Shown one piece after another: positions 19,573 through 19,729 of a stretch of 19,729 bases of DNA. The first letter of the stretch is position 1, and every line of letters begins with the position of its first letter. Under the pieces are notes generated by a model, which saw nothing but the letters and a program-made list of their open reading frames with translations, was not told the DNA's origin and ran no database searches. Origin of the DNA: Hemicentrotus pulcherrimus. Taxonomy: Eukaryota > Echinodermata > Echinoidea > Camarodonta > Strongylocentrotidae. Where the stretch lies: NCBI GenBank assembly GCA_003118195.1, contig BEXV01001195.1, positions 82,078-101,806 on the forward strand, given 5' to 3'. The position numbers and the translations under genes are program-made.

Positions 19573-19729
19573 TAAAGAGGGGGAGGGAGGAGGAGGGGGT
19601 AATATCTCTTCTTATACCTCCATGGTAATATGGAGAGAAATTGAAGGCTTAGCCTAAACATGGGGAAGAGATGGGATTGGAAGGAGAACAAAAATGGAGC
19701 GGAGTCAGAGAAAGAGAGAAAGAAATGAA
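19573..19729 (+). repeat. Purine-rich tract with G-run cluster
   Basis: From about 19573 to the window end the plus strand is strongly purine-biased. At 19579-19599 there are G runs of 5, 3, 2, 2 and 5 separated by single A, a borderline G-quadruplex motif. The window ends in GA-rich sequence that may continue as a microsatellite. Confidence 0.65.

Overview
The window looks like non-coding, repeat-rich genomic DNA from a marine invertebrate. I find no convincing protein-coding gene, rRNA, functional tRNA or CRISPR array. It is AT-rich, with eukaryotic microsatellites (CT, GA, TAC, AAC), fold-back elements, and tRNA-derived SINE-like elements with RNA polymerase III A and B boxes. The SINE bodies, one with a CCAGGTGTAAAT-type module and one with a CTCGCGGAGGACTT-type hairpin, remind me of sea urchin or other echinoderm short repeats. 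That affiliation is an inference from memory and needs a database search. Every long open frame is at most 128 codons, and the longest ones are translations of a TAC trinucleotide tract.

Layout. Positions 1-1365 hold a degenerate tandem array (about 118-138 bp spacing) with a duplicated leader and an apparent ~343-bp insertion in one copy. Positions 1366-5646 are mostly featureless, apart from short hairpins and a CT-rich tract near 3.5 kb. A very recent 103-bp-period tandem duplication lies at 5647-5847. Positions 6040-6724 hold a transposon-like relic with CTAA/TTAGGG-like degenerate repeats, a strong G-quadruplex motif, an element-end-like sequence and two adjacent hairpins. Positions 6725-10070 are featureless except for a CT microsatellite. 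Positions 10071-10421 are a composite trinucleotide tract. Positions 10422-13480 hold poly-C, a GA microsatellite and small hairpins. Four tRNA-derived SINE-like insertions of two families cluster at 13485-17995. Two long fold-back structures, at 18180-18297 and 18731-18842, lie near the right end, which finishes in purine-rich DNA.

No genes act together here. The region is best read as intergenic or intronic sequence built by repeat insertion and local duplication. The most notable structures are the near-perfect 37-nt-arm palindrome at 18733-18841, the degenerate array at the left end and the recent 103-bp duplication. I see no evidence of a new biological system.
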